DNA from: an uncultured Micrococcales bacterium
GTDB taxonomy: Bacteria; Actinomycetota; Actinomycetes; Actinomycetales; Microbacteriaceae
NCBI GenBank assembly: GCA_913056225.1
Contig: CAJXMQ010000004.1
Coordinates: forward strand, 1 to 26,544
Reading direction: 5' to 3'
Length of the DNA: 26,544 bases
Shown here one piece after another: positions 16,081-23,609 of this stretch (position 1 is its first letter; every line of letters begins with the position of its first letter). Under the pieces are notes generated by a model that saw only the letters and a list, made by a program, of their open reading frames with translations, ran no database searches and was not told where the DNA came from. Both the position numbers and the translations under genes were made by a program.

Positions 16081-16250
16081 CAAAAAAAATACAAGAAACT
16101 CATCATTTAGTTGTGTTAGATTTTTTACTATCTAGCTTGAGGAGGCGATGTCCATACCGTGGACCATCCGTATTTAACTTCAACAAATAACTCTGCAACT
16201 TTTATCAGTTCAATGCCGAACTGTGATGAAAACTTGTCTGCCGGTGAAAC
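16081..16250 (+). promoter_or_regulatory. Structured leader before the CNNM gene pair
   Basis: The largest gene-free gap in the window (170 bases). It begins A/T-rich, so a promoter near 16100-16135 is likely. Then come a strong ribosome-site-like GAGGAGG (16139-16145), hairpin 1 at 16147-16168 (GATGTCCA, loop TACCG, TGGA-C-CATC; 8 bp with one bulge) and hairpin 2 at 16206-16223 (CAGTTC, loop AATGCC, GAACTG). A near-repeat GAAAACTTG / TGAAACTTG ends at the TTG start of the CNNM gene. I do not recognise a known riboswitch class. A metal-responsive element would fit the downstream genes, but that is inference. Confidence 0.5.
16148..16177 (+). CDS. Possible 9-residue leader peptide
   Basis: ATG-to-TAA reading frame encoding MSIPWTIRI. 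A GAGG at 16139-16142 lies 5 bases before the ATG, within the larger GAGGAGG purine run. The frame coincides with hairpin 1 of the leader, the arrangement expected if ribosome position affects folding. It is short enough to be chance and no homologue is known to me. Confidence 0.25.
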   Translation: MSIPWTIRI

Positions 16251-17639
16251 TTGTTAGTTGATATCGGCCTCATAGCTTTGGGCATTGCCGTGATTGCGGT
16301 AATAATCTCAATCAACGGCTATTTCGTGGCTCAAGAATTTGCGTATATGGCCGTTGACAGACCAACACTTAAATCAATGGCCGAAAAGGGAAACACTGGA
16401 GCCACCAGGGCCCTTAAGGTCACCGGAAAAACCTCATTTATGCTCTCAGGGGCCCAGCTTGGCATCACAATAACGGGCCTGATGGTTGGTTATGTTGCCG
16501 AACCTCTGGTTGGCGAATCGCTTGGAAACCTGTTGGGCCTAACCGGCATACCGGTTGCAGTTGGCATAGCTGTAGGAACAGTTTCAGCTTTGGTCATAGC
16601 AACCGTGGTGCAAATTATTTTTGCTGAGTTGTTTCCGAAGAACTTGGCTATTTCAAATCCCACCCCGCTTTCAATAGCTTTATCAAGATCAACGCTTATC
16701 TATATGAGCCTTTTTGGCTGGCTTATTACGTTTTTCGACAAGTCCTCCAATGCACTTCTAAAACTTATTAGAGTCGAGCCGGTCCATGACTTAGATGCCA
16801 GTGCTAACGCGAGTGATTTAGAGCATTTAGTAGAAGACAGCTTTGATAGCGGAGATCTGCCCGAACAGTTATTTGTGTTGCTTGACAGGATTTTGGATTT
16901 TCCCGAGCGCGATGTTGAGCACGCAATGGTTCCCAGGTCTCAAGCGGATTACTTGCAAGCTACCTCCACCGTCGCAGACGCGAGGGCTCTCATGTCTGTT
17001 TCTCACACCAGGTATCCAGTAATCGGAGAAAACGACGAACCTCTAGGAGTTATTCAACTTGATGACCTCTTGGGGTTTTCAAATAAAGACACTACCCCGG
17101 TGACCACTCATATGCGCTCCCCGCTTGTGGTGCCAACGGTGATGACTCTGCCCGAAGTGCTGAAAGGCATGCTGGAGACAGAGAATGAAATGGCTTTGGT
17201 GATTGATGAGTACGGAGGATTTGCCGGACTGCTAACAATTGAGGATCTTGGTGAAGAGATTCTTGGAAGCATTAGTGATGAGCATGACCCCAAAGAAGAG
17301 GAAAACATTAGCCAGCTTGCTGAAAATCGCTGGATGGTTCAAGGAAATATCCCAATCGATGAATTGGAAAGGGTATTGGGCGTAGACATTCCAGAGGGTG
17401 ACTGGGAGACCCTTTCAGGATTGCTAATCTCCGCAAAGGGCGGTCTGCCAGAGGCTGGAGAAAGTCTCGAAATTGAGCTTGAGCGCACCCCAGAGGAAAT
17501 AACTAACAGCAGTGACACATTCAGTCTCTTGGTGGCCACCATCAAAGAGGTTGATCGTCACGTTCCATTAGAGATAGTGGTTGAACTCATACAGCGTCAA
17601 CTAGATGAAGCGAGTGACGACGAAGAGGTGCAACCATGA
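16251..17639 (+). CDS. CNNM/CorC-family membrane protein (DUF21-CBS-CorC_HlyC)
   Basis: A 462-residue protein of the hemolysin-C/CNNM family, implicated in Mg2+ or Co2+ efflux and homeostasis. Residues of about 1-195 form the DUF21 membrane domain with three to four helices and the conserved FAELFPKNLAIS. Two CBS motifs follow (about 225-335, including VIDEYGGFAGLLTIEDLGEEILG), then a CorC_HlyC domain (about 345-430, NRWMVQGNIPIDELERVLG). The TTG at 16251 is the first possible start after an in-frame TGA; GGTGA is the nearest ribosome site. It overlaps the second CNNM gene through ATGA, so the two are coupled. Confidence 0.9.
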   Translation: MLVDIGLIALGIAVIAVIISINGYFVAQEFAYMAVDRPTLKSMAEKGNTGATRALKVTGKTSFMLSGAQLGITITGLMVGYVAEPLVGESLGNLLGLTGIPVAVGIAVGTVSALVIATVVQIIFAELFPKNLAISNPTPLSIALSRSTLIYMSLFGWLITFFDKSSNALLKLIRVEPVHDLDASANASDLEHLVEDSFDSGDLPEQLFVLLDRILDFPERDVEHAMVPRSQADYLQATSTVADARALMSVSHTRYPVIGENDEPLGVIQLDDLLGFSNKDTTPVTTHMRSPLVVPTVMTLPEVLKGMLETENEMALVIDEYGGFAGLLTIEDLGEEILGSISDEHDPKEEENISQLAENRWMVQGNIPIDELERVLGVDIPEGDWETLSGLLISAKGGLPEAGESLEIELERTPEEITNSSDTFSLLVATIKEVDRHVPLEIVVELIQRQLDEASDDEEVQP

Positions 17640-18640
17640 TTGATTGGACTGTAGTCATCGTCACTATTTCACTTATTGTCTTGAGTGCTTTTTTTGTCGT
17701 TATTGAGTTTTCTCTGATTGGTGCCAGAAGATACCGACTCGAAGAACAAGCCGCTGATAGCGCTTCGGCCCGTGCCGCACTTAGAGGCATGAATGAACTA
17801 ACCACCATGTTGGCTGCGGCCCAACTTGGCATAACCGCCTGCACCTTTGGATTGGGTGCTGTTACCAAACCCGCCGTGGACTACTGGCTGGAACCATTGC
17901 TTCTATCTGCTGGACTACCAACATGGCTGTCCGGTGGAGTTGCTTTCGGTTTATCTCTATTGGTAGTCACTTTTTTGCATCTTGTGGTTGGTGAAATGGC
18001 TCCGAAGTCTTGGGCGATCGCACACCCTGAACTCTCTGCAAAAGTAATTGGTATCGCCAGCAGGGTTTATTTGTGGCCAATTAGGCCCTTCCTGAACTGG
18101 GTTAACTCAATCGCCAACTCCCTGGTTCGAGCAGTCGGGGTGACACCGGTTGAGAAGACAGCGGTTGGCGGACAAGACGCAGACACAATCCGGCAGGTGG
18201 TTGAACATTCCGCCCAACTGGGTGTTTTGGAGCCTCATCTGAAGTCCCAAATCACCGAGGCTATTGAGTTGCAAAGCATTACCGCTGGCGATTTCGCCCA
18301 AACAGGCAGAAACATTGTCTCCATCAAGGCTGATGACAGCGTCAAGGCACTGAGAGATGCTTCTAAGCAAACTGGTCATTTGCGTATTTTGGTCAGAAAT
18401 AAGCGAGATGAGATCAGCCACGTTGTTCACATCAGAGACACTTTGCAGTCACCTCTGGACGCATCCATCAAACCGTTCCTTAGGCCTGTATTTAAAACAC
18501 ACGAAGACACACCGCTGTATGAAATGTTGCAGGATATGAACCAGGCCCGAGTTCAGTTGGCGCTTGTAAATCACTCTGATGGGACGCAGGATGTTGTAAC
18601 AATCAAGGATGTCATCCGGCGAATTCTGCCAGTTAGCTAA
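17636..18640 (+). CDS. Second CNNM-family membrane protein (DUF21-CBS, no CorC_HlyC domain)
   Basis: A 334-residue partner of the upstream gene. The DUF21 domain (about 1-180) contains FFVVIEFSLIGARRYRLEEQAAD and VVGEMAPKSWAIAHPE, matching the family signature. A degenerate CBS pair follows to residue 334. The C-terminal CorC_HlyC domain of its neighbour is missing. Tandem long/short pairs of this family are common in Actinobacteria and may form a heterodimer, which is inference. The ATG overlaps the preceding stop (ATGA). It ends 17 bases from the convergent chaA gene. Confidence 0.9.
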   Translation: MIDWTVVIVTISLIVLSAFFVVIEFSLIGARRYRLEEQAADSASARAALRGMNELTTMLAAAQLGITACTFGLGAVTKPAVDYWLEPLLLSAGLPTWLSGGVAFGLSLLVVTFLHLVVGEMAPKSWAIAHPELSAKVIGIASRVYLWPIRPFLNWVNSIANSLVRAVGVTPVEKTAVGGQDADTIRQVVEHSAQLGVLEPHLKSQITEAIELQSITAGDFAQTGRNIVSIKADDSVKALRDASKQTGHLRILVRNKRDEISHVVHIRDTLQSPLDASIKPFLRPVFKTHEDTPLYEMLQDMNQARVQLALVNHSDGTQDVVTIKDVIRRILPVS

Positions 18641-18650
18641 GTCCAGAATT
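18622..18650. terminator. Inverted repeat between convergent CNNM and chaA genes
   Basis: AATTCTG (18622-18628) and CAGAATT (18644-18650) are perfect 7-bp arms around a 15-base loop that contains the palindrome TTAGCTAA. It spans the CNNM stop codon and the short gap to chaA, a suitable place for a bidirectional terminator, but the stem is A/T-rich and lacks a T tract. Confidence 0.3.
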
Positions 18651-18657
18651 TATCGTC

Positions 18658-19740
18658 TCAGGGACTGACAGCAATAAACAAAAACGCGGCAAAGATGACG
18701 ATGTGAAGACCACCCTGAAACAGCGTGACCCGATGCGATGAGACCGTTACGGTGCCAACGACAATAGTGAGAATAAACAGAACTATTTCTGTGTAGCCAA
18801 GACCTAAATTCAAATCTACGTCGAGAAACAGCGAGAATATTGCCAAAGCTGGGATGGTGAGACCAATACTGGCAAGGGCGGACCCGTAACCAATGTTGAA
18901 CCCAGACTGCATATCACCCTGACGAGAGAATCTGACCGCAGAAAGCCCTTCTGGAAGCAAAATAACCAGGGCTATAACCACTGCCACTAAAGAAAGCGGT
19001 AATCCGGCATCGCTAAACACGTCTTCAATTGAAGGCGATAGAACCCTCGCCAATCCCACGATTGCCCCCAACGAGACAAACAACAAAACCAGACTCCAAA
19101 CAAAGGTCTCCCTAGTCGGCGGGAGCTGAAAAGATTTTGTCGACGGTCTTTCAATGTCTTCAAAGTGCTCTCGGTTTCGCACTGTTAGAACCCATAAAAA
19201 CAGTGCGTAGACGCCCAATGACATCAACGCAACAAAAATCAGTTGGGGCGTTGTGAAACTGGGGCCTCCCGGTCCATTGGTGAATGTGGGTAAAACCAGC
19301 GCCAGAGTTGCAATCGTTGCAATCGCACCTAATGCAGCACCACTCCCCTCTGAGTTGAATGAGGATGTTGAGGATTTCAAGGTAGCCGCCACCACAGAGA
19401 AGCCAATTATGCCGTTGACCGTGATCATCACAGCGGCAAAAACAGTGTCTCTTCCAAGAGTGGATGCGGAACTCCCGCCCTCGAGCATGATGGAGAGGAT
19501 AATTCCAACCTCAATCACCGTTACCGACAGAGCAAGGAAGATAGCGCCCCAGACACGTCCCACATAAGCGGCGACAATGTCAACGTGGTGCACTGCTGAC
19601 ATCACACCACCTGCGAGCACAACTCCCAACAAAATCACTCCAAGAGCACCAGGCGGAGAAGACCAGAACAGCACAACGAGCGTCAACGCAAAAACCGGAC
19701 CAACTATGTGGAACCAAAGGTTGAGCTTGTTGAGTGTCAT
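18658..19740 (-). CDS. Calcium/proton (cation/proton) antiporter, ChaA-like
   Basis: A 360-residue integral membrane protein of the CaCA family with about 11 hydrophobic helices. The two alpha repeats are recognisable: LALSVTVIEVGIILSIML in the first half and LLPEGLSAVRFSRQGDMQSG with GSALASIGLTIPA in the second, each with the conserved acidic residue expected to bind the cation. It should export Ca2+ (or Na+/K+) in exchange for protons; the ion cannot be read from sequence. The ATG at 19740 has no clear ribosome site, but TAGGCT ends 7 bases before it, suggesting a leaderless transcript. Convergent with the CNNM genes, which also concern divalent cations. Confidence 0.87.
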   Translation of the reverse strand: MTLNKLNLWFHIVGPVFALTLVVLFWSSPPGALGVILLGVVLAGGVMSAVHHVDIVAAYVGRVWGAIFLALSVTVIEVGIILSIMLEGGSSASTLGRDTVFAAVMITVNGIIGFSVVAATLKSSTSSFNSEGSGAALGAIATIATLALVLPTFTNGPGGPSFTTPQLIFVALMSLGVYALFLWVLTVRNREHFEDIERPSTKSFQLPPTRETFVWSLVLLFVSLGAIVGLARVLSPSIEDVFSDAGLPLSLVAVVIALVILLPEGLSAVRFSRQGDMQSGFNIGYGSALASIGLTIPALAIFSLFLDVDLNLGLGYTEIVLFILTIVVGTVTVSSHRVTLFQGGLHIVIFAAFLFIAVSP

Positions 19741-19747
19741 ACACCCA

Positions 19748-19753
19748 AGCCTA
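19748..19753 (-). promoter_or_regulatory. TAGGCT -10 box giving a leaderless chaA transcript
   Basis: TAGGCT on the minus strand is separated from the chaA ATG by 7 bases, so transcription would begin at or next to the start codon. No good -35 is visible. The same box at the same distance precedes the DoxX-like gene and the RNase P RNA. Confidence 0.45.
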
Positions 19754-19806
19754 AGCGTTCACGCTGGTGCCCGTGTTTAGAAGAACCCGTCGAAGAGAAA
19801 TCTAAG

Positions 19807-19880
19807 TGGGGCGGACGGGACTTGAACCCGTGACCGACGGATTATGAGTCCGCTGCTCTAACCAGCTGAGCTACCGCCCC
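19807..19880 (-). tRNA. tRNA with CAU anticodon (tRNA-Ile2 or elongator tRNA-Met)
   Basis: A 74-base cloverleaf on the minus strand: acceptor GGGGCGG/CCGCCCC, D-arm GCTCAGCTGGTTAGAGC, anticodon arm GCGGA-CTCATAA-TCCGT with anticodon CAT, T-arm ACGGG-TTCAAGT-CCCGT, discriminator A, no encoded CCA. The paired first base pair G-C excludes the initiator. The T-loop TTCAAGT and the CGGTC variable region look more like isoleucine tRNAs, whose CAU is modified to lysidine, than elongator Met, so I lean to tRNA-Ile2. Certainty needs comparison with all CAU tRNAs of the genome. Confidence 0.93.
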
Positions 19881-19943
19881 CTTGATGGGTCGGCACCAGT
19901 TTAGCCTGAGAATCGAAGACAACCTTGCAGTTTTGCTAGCGAC

Positions 19944-19949
19944 TAGGCT
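19944..19949 (+). promoter_or_regulatory. TAGGCT -10 box before the DoxX-like gene
   Basis: TAGGCT is followed by 7 bases and then the ATG at 19957. With no ribosome site present, this spacing points to a leaderless mRNA. The -35 region is not convincing. Confidence 0.4.
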
Positions 19950-19956
19950 CAATGCA

Positions 19957-20361
19957 ATGAATTCGATAAAAAATGTTGCGAGACTTGGATTGGGTTTAGC
20001 GCTGATTTATGCGGGTATTGGTCACTTCACATTCTCCCGTGTGGAGTTCAGAGCTCAGGTCCCCACCTGGCTCCCGCTAGATGCAGACTTTGTTGTGCTG
20101 GCCTCGGGGTTAGTTGAAATAGTCCTTGGAGTCAGCCTGATAGTTCTTTATAGGTACAAAAAACTGGTTGGACTAGCTACGGCTCTATTTTTCGTTGCAA
20201 TCTTCCCAGGCAACATCTCTCAGTATGTAAATGGGGTTGACGCGTTTGGGCTCAACACAGACTCGGCGAGATTTATTAGGCTTCTATTTCAGCCCCTATT
20301 GGTGATCTGGGCGTTGTGGTCCACGAACGCATTTGATTACTTTAGGGCAAAAAAACGCTAG
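19957..20361 (+). CDS. DoxX-like small membrane protein
   Basis: A 134-residue protein with four predicted helices (LGLGLALIYAGIGHFTF; VVLASGLVEIVLGVSLIVLY; LVGLATALFFVAIFPGNIS; LLFQPLLVIWALWST). The pattern GHF..........VP.WLP and an FPGNISQYV segment are typical of DoxX/DUF417-like membrane proteins, a broad group linked to redox and stress responses but without one defined reaction. The ATG at 19957 is chosen over upstream in-frame starts because those precede the TAGGCT box and add unconserved, non-hydrophobic residues. The stop interlocks with that of the convergent glycosyltransferase gene in a CTAG. Confidence 0.75.
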   Translation: MNSIKNVARLGLGLALIYAGIGHFTFSRVEFRAQVPTWLPLDADFVVLASGLVEIVLGVSLIVLYRYKKLVGLATALFFVAIFPGNISQYVNGVDAFGLNTDSARFIRLLFQPLLVIWALWSTNAFDYFRAKKR

Positions 20362-21791
20362 TGCTTTTCGTCTCTATCGTCTGATTTCGAGCTAAAGCGC
20401 TCTCGTGCTCTGTTGAAATCATCCTTCACACCGTCCAATTGCTCTTTGAGCTCATCTTTGGCATCTGAAAATCTCTCTTGCAGACCGTAGCGAATCTCAT
20501 CCATTCGAGAGCGAAGCTCTTGGGCAGATGATCTGAATGAATAGACCCTTTCGCGAAGACTCTCTGAGAGTCTCCCAATTGGCTGGGCATATGATTCGTA
20601 GTTGTCCTCTGTAGTGGGTGCAAATTCCCCTAGCCCCTGATAGAGATTTTCAAAGATGTTGAGGGTGTTAGTAATGTCATGCGCCTGAATCAGATGAAGA
20701 GAGTTTTCACTCATTCGCTCTAGCTCCTGCTCATCGGCAGTCAAAACCTGCCTAAGTCTGCCGGCAAGCTCCTGGATGTCCTCCGGTTGATACAGGTAGC
20801 CGTTGTCGCCCGAGTGGATCAGGTGTGGGAGAGCCATTGCGTCTGCGCCAATAACAGGCCTGCCGCTAGCCATGGCCTCCATTGTGGCAATTGATTGCAA
20901 CTCTGCAATAGAGGGCATGGCGAAAACACTTGCTCGCTCATACGCTCGAGGCAATTCTTCTTCTGAAACAAACCCTAAGAAATGAACTCGATCCGCAATA
21001 CCTAGACCTTCCGAGAGCCTTTCAAGAGTTTCTTTCTCTCCCCCGTTACCTACAATTTCAAGCTGAACATCAATTTCCGAGGAGATCTCCTTGATTGCTC
21101 GAAGCAAAATATCCAAACGCTTTTCATAATCCAGCCTTCCCACAAACAACACCCTTGGCTCTGTATTGCTGGTTGGAGTGTCGTTTACAAACCTTGAGGC
21201 ATCAATCCCGCAACTGATTGCCAGAACGTCTGTCAGGCCAGTTTCTTTTTCCAGCAGATCTGCTGCTCGACGCGTAGGGGTGGTGACCTTGTCCATCTTT
21301 TTCAACACTCGACCCGTGTCCCACCAACCAAGACGCATTATTGGCTTTTCGATAAACCTTGGAACCCTTACCGAATACCGAATAAGGTTTTCAGGCATTG
21401 TGTGATTGGTGGCAATGGTCTTAATTCCGCGCTTCTTTGCTTCACCAACAATCAACCTGCCGGCCATAAGGTGTGATTGAACATGTACGGCATCAGGTTT
21501 GAGCTGATCTAGCAACTTACCCATTTTTGCTTTTAGTCCAAACGGGCTCATGGCCCTCACGGAAAGTTCTTTTCTCATCTGAAAAGAGCGGTAGCGATGA
21601 ACTGTTAGTTCTGCACCATCATGAATCTCAGTATTAGTTCCACTTCTGCCTGGAATTGCGGGTGCAATAACGTGTATGTCGTGACCCCTGCGGGCGAGGC
21701 CCGCAGCCAACCGCTCGGCGAAACGAGCGGCCCCGTTAACATCAGGGCCAAAAGTGTCGCAAGCAAGCAAAACCTTCAGCTTGTTTTCCAT
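20358..21791 (-). CDS. GT4-family glycosyltransferase with charged C-terminal extension
   Basis: A 477-residue GT-B enzyme. Residues 1-200 are the acceptor half (CDTFGPDVNGAARFAERLAAGLARRGHDIHVIAP), 201-385 the nucleotide-sugar half (VLFVGRLDYEKRLDILL), with the EX7E motif at E297-E305 in IAELQSIATMEAM. It resembles actinobacterial glycolipid mannosyl/glucosyltransferases (MgtA/PimB-type), so a membrane lipid acceptor is likely, but donor and acceptor are not determined. Residues of about 405-468 form an extra E/K/R/S-rich helix outside the catalytic fold, which is unusual and could bind membrane or partner. No signal peptide. It lies 11 bases after the DMT transporter gene, without a clear ribosome site, so translation may be coupled to that gene. 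Confidence 0.88.
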   Translation of the reverse strand: MENKLKVLLACDTFGPDVNGAARFAERLAAGLARRGHDIHVIAPAIPGRSGTNTEIHDGAELTVHRYRSFQMRKELSVRAMSPFGLKAKMGKLLDQLKPDAVHVQSHLMAGRLIVGEAKKRGIKTIATNHTMPENLIRYSVRVPRFIEKPIMRLGWWDTGRVLKKMDKVTTPTRRAADLLEKETGLTDVLAISCGIDASRFVNDTPTSNTEPRVLFVGRLDYEKRLDILLRAIKEISSEIDVQLEIVGNGGEKETLERLSEGLGIADRVHFLGFVSEEELPRAYERASVFAMPSIAELQSIATMEAMASGRPVIGADAMALPHLIHSGDNGYLYQPEDIQELAGRLRQVLTADEQELERMSENSLHLIQAHDITNTLNIFENLYQGLGEFAPTTEDNYESYAQPIGRLSESLRERVYSFRSSAQELRSRMDEIRYGLQERFSDAKDELKEQLDGVKDDFNRARERFSSKSDDRDEKH

Positions 21792-21802
21792 TTCAGCTAA
21801 TT

Positions 21803-22684
21803 CTAATTCTCATTTGTCTGTGGGTGAACTTTTTCCAAAAGATACACACCAATCATGGCAACGATTGCGCTCAATGAGAATGTCACTATGGTCTGAAAAC
21901 TCGCACCCTCGGCTTCTCCCAAGATCACAATTCCAATTCCAACGGCAACCATTGGGTCAATCACAGTAAGTCCAGCAATCACCAAATCTGGTGGTCCCGT
22001 TGCATAGGCATTCTGGACAAACCAGCCTCCAAGCACCGTGGCTAAAACTAGTGCAATACCGGCAGATAGAGTCAAAACGTCATAGTCACCCTGAATCAGT
22101 CGCTGAATAATCACCTTTGCCAAAGTGGCTACAAACCCATACAAAACACCCGCACCGAACACGTAATTCAGAGCCTTAGCGGTGCCACCGGTAGTCGCCA
22201 TGAGAAAACCAAACAACAAAAGCATCAACGCCAATACACCCAGCACCTGCAAAAGTTTCTCGTCGCTCATTTCAACATCGGTTGCGACTCCAGATGCAGC
22301 CACCACAAAGCTTGCGATACCGGCCATGGTCAACAAAATTGCAAAAATTGTTTTCGGCCCCAATCGAACGCCGTAAATTCGAGCATTTAGAAAGCTTGTA
22401 ATAACAAGCGCTACCGCACCTATCGGCTGAACCACAATAAGTGGGGCAAGGGTAAGCGCAGCAAGCTGCAAAACCACACCAATGAATAAAAACCCGGTTC
22501 CAAGCAACCAGCGGGGGCGTTTCACTAGTCCCAGAACTTGCCTCACGCTCAGGCGATTAATTCCAGTGCCGCTCACTCTCTGGTGAACGCTGTCATTTTG
22601 CAACTGAGCACCCAGTGCCAAACCAACCGCCGCTAACAACGCCAACAATATGGCGATTGCTCTTAGCACTTCTGCTGGTAGCAA
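21803..22684 (-). CDS. DMT-superfamily transporter, EamA/NIPA-like
   Basis: A 293-residue membrane protein with about nine to ten helices in two repeats. The first helix with LALGAQLQNDSVHQR and the segments LAPLIVVQPIGAVALVITSFLNAR and DPMVAVGIGIVILGE are typical of the actinobacterial DMT proteins near the NIPA Mg2+-transporter family. The substrate is unknown. The start is a TTG at 22684 with AGGAGA 5 bases before it. Followed at 11 bases by the glycosyltransferase gene in the same direction, a pairing that may mean export or flipping of a lipid precursor; this is speculation. Confidence 0.82.
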   Translation of the reverse strand: MLPAEVLRAIAILLALLAAVGLALGAQLQNDSVHQRVSGTGINRLSVRQVLGLVKRPRWLLGTGFLFIGVVLQLAALTLAPLIVVQPIGAVALVITSFLNARIYGVRLGPKTIFAILLTMAGIASFVVAASGVATDVEMSDEKLLQVLGVLALMLLLFGFLMATTGGTAKALNYVFGAGVLYGFVATLAKVIIQRLIQGDYDVLTLSAGIALVLATVLGGWFVQNAYATGPPDLVIAGLTVIDPMVAVGIGIVILGEAEGASFQTIVTFSLSAIVAMIGVYLLEKVHPQTNEN

Positions 22685-22743
22685 TTTGTCTCCTAGGTCA
22701 ACAACTTGTTAAGCCTACTTAGTGAATAGCTATATTCACCCAA

Positions 22744-22749
22744 TAGCAT
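22744..22749 (+). promoter_or_regulatory. Possible -10 box of def
   Basis: TAGCAT fits the actinobacterial TANNNT pattern and ends 6 bases before the def ATG, implying a leaderless mRNA; there is no ribosome site before that ATG. A second candidate, TATATT at 22731-22736, would give a leader of about 13 bases. Confidence 0.35.
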
Positions 22750-22755
22750 TTACTT

Positions 22756-23313
22756 ATGGCAATCAGACCGATACAAATTAAGGGCACCGATGTGCTTCAC
22801 AGGCCCGCACAGCCAATTGAAAACTTTGATGAATCACTCGAAATTCTGGTTCAAGACATGTTTGAAACCATGGAAAAAGCACCCGGGGTTGGCCTTGCCG
22901 CACCACAAATAGGGGTGGGTCTATCGGTTTTTGTCTATGACTGGGAAGACGATGATGAAACCCATCATCGCGGGGTTGCAATCAATCCAGAGCTAGAGCT
23001 TTTCGGATCTGAGGAATTCAACCCGGATGAGCACATTGAGGGATGTCTAAGTGCCCCAGGGCTCAGGTTCCCGCTGCAGAGGGCTCCAATGGTGAGACTG
23101 ACTGCGTTTGACATCCAGGGCAATAAATACACTGAAATCGCTAAGGGATGGCTTGCCAGAATCTTTCAGCATGAATTTGATCATCTGCAAGGTTTGCTTT
23201 ATCTGGATCGTCTGCAGAGCGAGTATAAAACTGTGGCTGAACAAGAGGTGGCCGAACAAAACTGGCCAGCGGGTTCAAGCTGGATGCCCGGTGTTGATTA
23301 TGAAACCCCTTAG
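22756..23313 (+). CDS. def: Peptide deformylase
   Basis: A 185-residue metalloenzyme that removes the formyl group from nascent proteins. The three family motifs are intact: GVGLAAPQIG (44-53), EGCLSAPG with metal ligand C97, and QHEFDHLQG with H139, catalytic E140 and H143. The insertion of acidic residues (DWEDDDETHH) after the first motif is consistent with the actinobacterial (type 1/3-like) proteins. The ATG lacks a ribosome site and is probably read as a leaderless message. Its stop overlaps the stop of the convergent azlD gene (TTAG). Confidence 0.96.
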   Translation: MAIRPIQIKGTDVLHRPAQPIENFDESLEILVQDMFETMEKAPGVGLAAPQIGVGLSVFVYDWEDDDETHHRGVAINPELELFGSEEFNPDEHIEGCLSAPGLRFPLQRAPMVRLTAFDIQGNKYTEIAKGWLARIFQHEFDHLQGLLYLDRLQSEYKTVAEQEVAEQNWPAGSSWMPGVDYETP

Positions 23314-23609
23314 AAAAACATTCTGATCAACGCCGACAAAGCTGCTGCAGAGGCAATCACCACGATAAATGGCATCCTCAAATACAGAAGCCCTGCAGCC
23401 AGAATTAGAGCTGGTAATCGACTATCAACAGTTACAGCAGAATCTGTGGTGAAACCCTGAATCGCGATAAGAGAAGAAAGTAAGCCAACAGTAATCGCGT
23501 CTGCAATCTCTCTGAATCTGGGGTTGGAAACGTATTTTTCAGGAACCAGATAGCCCAAAAACTTCCAACTGAACACCGCCAGAGAAGCCGCAATCACAGC
23601 AAATGTCAC
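23310..23609 (-). CDS. azlD: AzlD-type branched-chain amino-acid exporter subunit
   Basis: A 99-residue membrane protein with about four helices, including the KFLGYLVPEKYVSN and FREIADAITVGLLSSL segments typical of AzlD. It acts with AzlC to export branched-chain amino acids or analogues. I choose the GTG at 23609, which overlaps the azlC stop as GTGA and has GGGGGA upstream; a TTG four codons earlier is possible but has poorer spacing. The stop interlocks with def. Confidence 0.88.
   Translation of the reverse strand: MTFAVIAASLAVFSWKFLGYLVPEKYVSNPRFREIADAITVGLLSSLIAIQGFTTDSAVTVDSRLPALILAAGLLYLRMPFIVVIASAAALSALIRMFF

Noticed and set aside
16081..16250. A known riboswitch (Mg2+ M-box, Mn2+ yybP-ykoY, cobalamin or c-di-AMP) in the CNNM leader
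   Set aside because: I could not find the conserved cores of these classes; only simple hairpins are present.
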